Positions 60,116-64,000 of a stretch of DNA of 64,000 nucleotides are shown one piece after another. This stretch comes from a candidate division KSB1 bacterium (GTDB taxonomy: Bacteria; Zhuqueibacterota; Zhuqueibacteria; Zhuqueibacterales; Zhuqueibacteraceae), in the NCBI GenBank assembly GCA_034506255.1, contig JAPDPX010000001.1, positions 248,001 through 312,000 on the forward strand, written 5' to 3'. Made by a program: the position numbers and the translations under genes. Position 1 is the stretch's first letter, and the number at the start of each line of letters is the position of its first letter. A model generated the notes under the pieces. It ran no database searches, was not told the origin of the DNA, and saw only the letters and a program-made list of their open reading frames with translations.

Positions 60116-61975
60116 ATGCGAGGCAAGTTTTTTTTGATTGCCGGCCTGGCATTTCTGGCCGGCCTGGCTCTGCAGGCAGGCTGCGGCGGCGGTGGCGAGC
60201 AGAAGGGGCGTGCCGGCGCCCGCTCGGACGTGCAGCAGGCGGCGCTCAAATCCTATGTGGCACCCGGTGATCTGGACGAGTATTACATTTTCAAATCCGG
60301 CGGGCATTCCGGCCAGGTGTACGTTTATGGTATCCCCTCCATGCGTCACATTGCCACCATTCCGGTGTTTACGCCCTATCCCGCCACCGGTTATGGCTTC
60401 GACAAGGAGTCGAAGGAGATGCTCGGCGGGTTCACCTGGGGTGATGCCCACCATCCCGCGATCAGCGAGACCAATGGCGACTATGATGGCCGCTGGCTGT
60501 TCATTTCCGACAATGCCAACAACCGCATGGCGCGCATCGATCTGCGTGATTTCAAGACCAAGCAAATTCTCGGTCCGATTCCCAACGTCTCCGGCAACCA
60601 TTGCTCCTCTTTCGTGACGGAAAACACCGAGTATGTGCTGGCCGGCTCGCGCTTCTCGATTCCCCTGCCCAAGGGCACCTACGAGAACGCGCAGGACTAC
60701 GCCACGAAATTCAAAGGCGTGGTGGCCGGCATCGCCGTCGACAAAAACACCGGCGAGATGTCGCTCGGTTGGGAGGTGCTGATGCCGCCATTCAACTATG
60801 ATCTGGGCGACGCCGGCAAGGGGCCCAGCGCGGAGTGGGGTTTCTGGACCTGCTACAACAGCGAACGCGCCACCGGCCTGACCGACAAGTTCGAAGTCAG
60901 CTCGGCGCAGAAGGATCGTGACTACGTCATCGCGGTGAATTGGCGGAATGCTGAAAAGGCCATTGCGGACGGCAAGTTCAAGATGATCGGCGGCGTGAAG
61001 GTGATCGATCCGAAAGAGGTGGCCGGCGTGGTCTATCTGCTGCCCGCGGCCAAATCACCGCACGGCGTGGATGTCAGCCCCGACGGCAGGTACATCATCG
61101 CCAGCGGCAAGCTGCAGAGCATCACCACGGTGTTCAATTATGAGAAGATGCTCACCGCGATTCAAAACAAGGATTTCACCGGTGAGGAAGATGGCATCCC
61201 GGTGTTGAACTATGACAGCGTCAAGGATGCCGAAGTCAACGTCGGCCTCGGCCCGCTGCACACCCAGTTCGACGACAAAGGTTTTGCCTACACCTCGCTG
61301 TTCGTTGAAAGTGCCATTGCCAAATGGCGGCTCGGCACCTGGGAGGTGGTGGACAAGATTCCGGTGTCGTACAACATCGGCCATCTCGCCGCCGCGGAAG
61401 GCGACACCAAAAGCCCGGATGGCAAGTATTTGGTGGCGCTCAACAAGCTGTCACACGGCCGGCATTTGAGCGTTGGACCGTCGCAGCCCGAGTCCTCACA
61501 ATTGATTGACATCAGTGGCGAGAAGATGGCACTGCTCTACGATGCCTTCACCGAGCCGGAGCCCCACTACGCCCAGATCATCAAAGCGGACAAGTTGAAT
61601 CCGATCGAAGTGTATCCCAGGGAGGAAAACAAGGATCCCCATGCGGTTTGGGACGTGAAGGATGCACGGGTGGTGCGCAACGGCAAAAATGTTGAAGTCT
61701 ACATGGTCGCGGTGCGCTCCAGCATGACGCCCTGGCAGGTCGAGGTGAACAAGGGCGACAAGGTGACGATCTATCTCACCAACATCGAGCAAACCACCGA
61801 CGAGTTGCACGGCTTCGGGCTGAATGAATACAACATCAACGTCGTGGTTGATCCCGGCGAGACCAAGACCATCGAGTTCGTGGCTGACAAGGCCGGCGTC
61901 TATCCGTTCTATTGCACCAATTTTTGCTCGGCGCTGCACCAGGAGATGCAGGGCTATTTGCTGGTGAAAGGCTGA
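60116..61975 (+). CDS. nosZ: nitrous-oxide reductase, clade II (Sec/lipoprotein type)
   Basis: A 619-residue copper enzyme that reduces N2O to N2. The signal has no twin-arginine; FLAGLALQAGC is a lipobox, which fits the Sec-dependent clade II form. CuZ histidines are in DAHHP, SPHGVDVSPDG, GPLHTQFD, YNIGHLAAAEG, LSHGRH and EPHYAQ. The C-terminal CuA domain has Cys600, Cys604, His608 and Met611 (FYCTNFCSALHQEM). AAAGGAGG lies 7 bases before the ATG at 60116; the longer open frame is not used. The NosB-like gene and the NosD fusion follow. Confidence 0.96.
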   Translation: MRGKFFLIAGLAFLAGLALQAGCGGGGEQKGRAGARSDVQQAALKSYVAPGDLDEYYIFKSGGHSGQVYVYGIPSMRHIATIPVFTPYPATGYGFDKESKEMLGGFTWGDAHHPAISETNGDYDGRWLFISDNANNRMARIDLRDFKTKQILGPIPNVSGNHCSSFVTENTEYVLAGSRFSIPLPKGTYENAQDYATKFKGVVAGIAVDKNTGEMSLGWEVLMPPFNYDLGDAGKGPSAEWGFWTCYNSERATGLTDKFEVSSAQKDRDYVIAVNWRNAEKAIADGKFKMIGGVKVIDPKEVAGVVYLLPAAKSPHGVDVSPDGRYIIASGKLQSITTVFNYEKMLTAIQNKDFTGEEDGIPVLNYDSVKDAEVNVGLGPLHTQFDDKGFAYTSLFVESAIAKWRLGTWEVVDKIPVSYNIGHLAAAEGDTKSPDGKYLVALNKLSHGRHLSVGPSQPESSQLIDISGEKMALLYDAFTEPEPHYAQIIKADKLNPIEVYPREENKDPHAVWDVKDARVVRNGKNVEVYMVAVRSSMTPWQVEVNKGDKVTIYLTNIEQTTDELHGFGLNEYNINVVVDPGETKTIEFVADKAGVYPFYCTNFCSALHQEMQGYLLVKG

Positions 61976-61993
61976 TGCACGGCGCGTCTCTGC

Positions 61994-62141
61994 GCTCTCG
62001 CTCCTGCTCCTGTTCATACTCACTCCAACTAATTTGAGAAACGAGCAAGATTAAAGGAAAGAGGAGTAGGAGAAAGAGTAGGAGTAGGAGTAAGAGTAAG
62101 AGTAGGAGTAAGAGTAAGAGTAAGAGCGGTGAGCAGGAGCG
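61994..62141. repeat. GAGTAR hexamer array with a partial inverted arm
   Basis: CTCTCGCTCCTGCTCCTGTT then CATACTCACTCC (from 61994) faces a long purine-rich tract of AGTAGG and AGTAAG hexamers (about 62062-62128) ending GAGCGGTGAGCAGGAGCG. It fills the gap between nosZ and the NosB-like gene, with the purine run on the sense strand. Confidence 0.8.
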
Positions 62142-62177
62142 GGGAGCTGCAGCAGGTTTGCGCAACCAAGGAAAACC

Positions 62178-62819
62178 ATGATGCAAAAGTACATCGACAA
62201 GCTGAATCGATTTCTGGAGATGCCGATCGATCTGCGCAGTCGCGGCGTGATTCTGGTGGGCGCCCTGCTGCTGCTGCCCACCTATTTTTTCCCGCTCTGG
62301 CGCATGACGCTCTATTCCAACCAGTTTCCCGAAGGTTTGGTTTTGAAAATCTACTCCTACAAACTGGCGGGCGGCCAGTCGGCCTATCGCGATGACCTGC
62401 GGGAGATCAACACGCTCAATCATTACATCGGCATGCGCGAGCTGCATGAGGACGACTTCACCGAGTTCAAATGGATTCCGTTTGTGGTGGGCGGGGTGAT
62501 GCTGCTGGCACTGCGCGTGGTGGTGTTGGGGAAAATGTCGAAGCTGGTCGACCTGTTCGTGCTCTTCTCCTATTTCGGCCTGTTTTCCCTGTGGAGTTTT
62601 TATCACAAACTCTTTCTCTACGGCCATCAGCTCGATCCCACCGCGGCGGTGAAGGTGGCGCCCTTCACGCCGCCCATCATCGGGCATCATACGCTGGCGA
62701 ATTTCGAAGTCTACAGCCTGCCCGATGCCGGAACGTATTTCATGGTCTGTCTGCCGGTGCTGCTGCTGGCAGCCATGTGGTTGTCAAGGCAAAGCTGGCA
62801 TAAAACGATGGTGAGATGA
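62178..62819 (+). CDS. NosB-like membrane protein of the clade II nos cluster
   Basis: A 213-residue membrane protein with four or five TM helices (about 24-42, 95-112, 123-140 and 185-203). LPTYFFPLWRMTLYSNQFPE then GLVLKIYSYKLAGG and the segment INTLNHYIGMRELHEDDFTE are typical of the membrane proteins found next to clade II nosZ and nosD. The biochemical role is unknown; in related organisms the gene is called nosB. AAGGAA lies 6 bases before tandem ATG codons. Confidence 0.78.
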   Translation: MMQKYIDKLNRFLEMPIDLRSRGVILVGALLLLPTYFFPLWRMTLYSNQFPEGLVLKIYSYKLAGGQSAYRDDLREINTLNHYIGMRELHEDDFTEFKWIPFVVGGVMLLALRVVVLGKMSKLVDLFVLFSYFGLFSLWSFYHKLFLYGHQLDPTAAVKVAPFTPPIIGHHTLANFEVYSLPDAGTYFMVCLPVLLLAAMWLSRQSWHKTMVR

Positions 62820-62822
62820 GAA

Positions 62823-64000
62823 ATGAAGTTGCCGGCTCCCCTCATGCCCGGGGAACACGGTGCCTGGGCGGTGGTATTTGTGCCGCTGCTGGTGGGCGCC
62901 AGCCTGGCGGGAAGAGTGACATCCGCGGTGCTCTGGCTCGCGCTGGCGGTGCTGAGTGTGGTTCTCTGTTACGTTCCCGCGCAGATGATGCTGCGCGCCG
63001 CCTGCGGTGCCGCGCCGGACAGCAACAAAGCGGCGGCGCGTTTCTGGGGAACCGTCTACTTCACCGCCGGCGTGCTTTTTGTGCTGCCATTGCTGGTGCA
63101 GGGGAGATGGGCGCTGCTGGAAATCGGCGGCCTGGCCATTCTGCTTTTTCTGGCGAATTTTTTCCTCACGCGCCGCCGCGGCAAGACCATAATCAGCGAT
63201 CTGCTCGCCACGCTGGGTTTGACGTTGAGCGCTCCCAGCGGTTATTATGTCGTGACCGGCAGGCTTGACCTCACCGCCGCCTGGATTTGGCTGCTGAATT
63301 TTCTCTTCTTCGGCGGCGGCATGATCTACGTGCACATGAAACTGGCCGCCACGGCGACGAAAAAAGCGCATCTGAGCTTGCAGGAGAAACTCAGACTGGG
63401 TGGACTGAATCTCGCCTACCATGTTTTCGCGCTGGCAGTGGTGGCCGTGCTCGCCGTGAGCCACGGGACGACGCTGTTTGCCGTGATCGCTTTTGTACCA
63501 ATGACCCTGCATGCGCTTTACGGGACACTCAAACTCTCCACCCGAGTGAACTTTCGCAGGCTGGGTCTGGTGCTGCTGTGGCAAGCGCTGCTGTTTGCCT
63601 TGTTGCTCGGCCGCAGCGCCCGGGCCGGCAGTGAGGGCAGCTCCGCCCCCAACCCGTCACCGCGCTTGCCTGCTGCCGGCGCAGCAGTCCTGCCAGCCGT
63701 CGGGGATTTGCCGGCGCGCATCGCAGCGGCGCGACCGGGTGACACGCTGTGGGTGGCGCCCGGCATTTATCGCGGCAATCTGCATCTCGATAAAAAGCTG
63801 GCACTCCTCGGGCTGGGCAAGCCGGTGATCCGGGGCAGCGGCACCGGCAGCACGGTGTTGATCACGGCCGACTCCTGCGTGTTCCAGGGTTTCGTGGTCG
63901 AGCACAGCGGCCGCATGCTGGTGCATGAAGACGCCGGCATTCTGATCAAATCGCATCACAATTGCGTGGCCGATAATGAGCTGCGCGACGTGCTGTTCGG
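62823..64000 (+). CDS. YwiC-like membrane domain fused to NosD (partial, runs off the window)
   Basis: One uninterrupted frame of 392 residues up to the window edge. Residues 1-265 are a YwiC-like integral membrane protein (MPGEHGAWAVVFVPLLVGAS at the N terminus, about seven TM helices). From about residue 290 the chain reads as NosD: AARPGDTLWVAPGIYRGNLH, KPVIRGSGTGS and VLITADSCVFQGFVVEHSG, the start of a right-handed beta-helix. NosD is needed to mature the NosZ CuZ site. The junction LLWQALLFALLLGRSARAGS could be a TM helix or an internal signal peptide starting at GTG 63546. Confidence 0.85.
   Translation, partial: MKLPAPLMPGEHGAWAVVFVPLLVGASLAGRVTSAVLWLALAVLSVVLCYVPAQMMLRAACGAAPDSNKAAARFWGTVYFTAGVLFVLPLLVQGRWALLEIGGLAILLFLANFFLTRRRGKTIISDLLATLGLTLSAPSGYYVVTGRLDLTAAWIWLLNFLFFGGGMIYVHMKLAATATKKAHLSLQEKLRLGGLNLAYHVFALAVVAVLAVSHGTTLFAVIAFVPMTLHALYGTLKLSTRVNFRRLGLVLLWQALLFALLLGRSARAGSEGSSAPNPSPRLPAAGAAVLPAVGDLPARIAAARPGDTLWVAPGIYRGNLHLDKKLALLGLGKPVIRGSGTGSTVLITADSCVFQGFVVEHSGRMLVHEDAGILIKSHHNCVADNELRDVLF

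Noticed and set aside
58781..60601. A 606-codon minus-strand open frame
   Set aside because: Antisense to the pentahaem cytochrome and nosZ, both of which are certain.
62060..62141. Hexamer array as a CRISPR
   Set aside because: The units are six bases with no spacers, so it is a simple tandem repeat.
62784..63584. A 266-codon minus-strand open frame at the end of the window
   Set aside because: It is antisense to the YwiC-like domain, which has the family's GEHGAW start and TM pattern. The antisense product is a His/Gln-rich shadow.

Overview
The window comes from a Gram-negative bacterium with a G+C-rich chromosome. It has an RND efflux pump, a LolA-like protein with FtsX-type ABC permeases, lipoprotein signals and outer-membrane barrels. 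I cannot name the phylum. The gene families (clade II nitrous-oxide reductase, fused cytochrome b, MerT-MerP fusion) suggest an environmental lineage such as the Calditrichota/KSB1/Ignavibacteria group, but that is inference only. No tRNA, rRNA, CRISPR array or transposase was seen.

1-11.5 kb (mostly + strand): a cupin protein, a Lon-family protease, an RND pump with its lipoprotein adaptor, small membrane proteins, a GyrI-like protein, a DUF72 protein and a decayed GxxExxY gene. 11.6-17.8 kb (- strand): an aa3-type cytochrome c oxidase operon (subunits II, I, III, IV and a second III) headed by an Rrf2 regulator, with a kinase-less PilJ/NarX-type receptor inserted. Subunit I keeps the D proton channel but lacks the K-channel lysine. 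17.8-19.0 kb has no gene. 19.0-24.8 kb (+ strand): a LolA-like protein, two permeases, an ATPase and an outer-membrane protein that together look like an envelope export system.

24.8-42.3 kb (- strand, visibly lower G+C, many palindromic repeats): an anaerobic aromatic-degradation block. It holds the four subunits of an ATP-dependent benzoyl-CoA reductase (Azoarcus bzdNOPQ-like sizes) and the three following enzymes: dienoyl-CoA hydratase (dch), hydroxyacyl-CoA dehydrogenase (had) and ring-opening hydrolase (oah/bamA). It also holds an SDR, a radical SAM protein, MobB, a TorD-type chaperone, a new-looking HExxH protein and the iron-sulfur beta subunit of a class II DMSO-reductase-family molybdoenzyme. 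The alpha subunit and a gamma subunit fused to a dihaem cytochrome c lie at 48.4-53.6 kb. Between beta and alpha sit a frameshifted HEPN/MNT pair, two small - strand genes and a + strand cargo (43.9-48.3 kb) with mercury/metal handling genes and a nucleotide cyclase.

53.7-64 kb (+ strand, G+C-rich again): a second Rrf2 regulator with a good promoter, then a GltD-like FAD/Fe-S oxidoreductase, Rieske protein, fused cytochrome b, pentahaem cytochrome c, clade II NosZ, a NosB-like membrane protein, and a single open frame joining a YwiC-like membrane domain to NosD that runs off the window. This reads as a quinol-to-N2O respiratory chain.

Together the genes describe a facultative respirer: O2 through the aa3 oxidase, N2O through NosZ, and possible aromatic substrates fed through a periplasmic Mo enzyme and benzoyl-CoA reductase. 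The intergenic DNA of the lower-G+C block carries several repeat families, notably hairpins with different stems but a constant TGAA loop.
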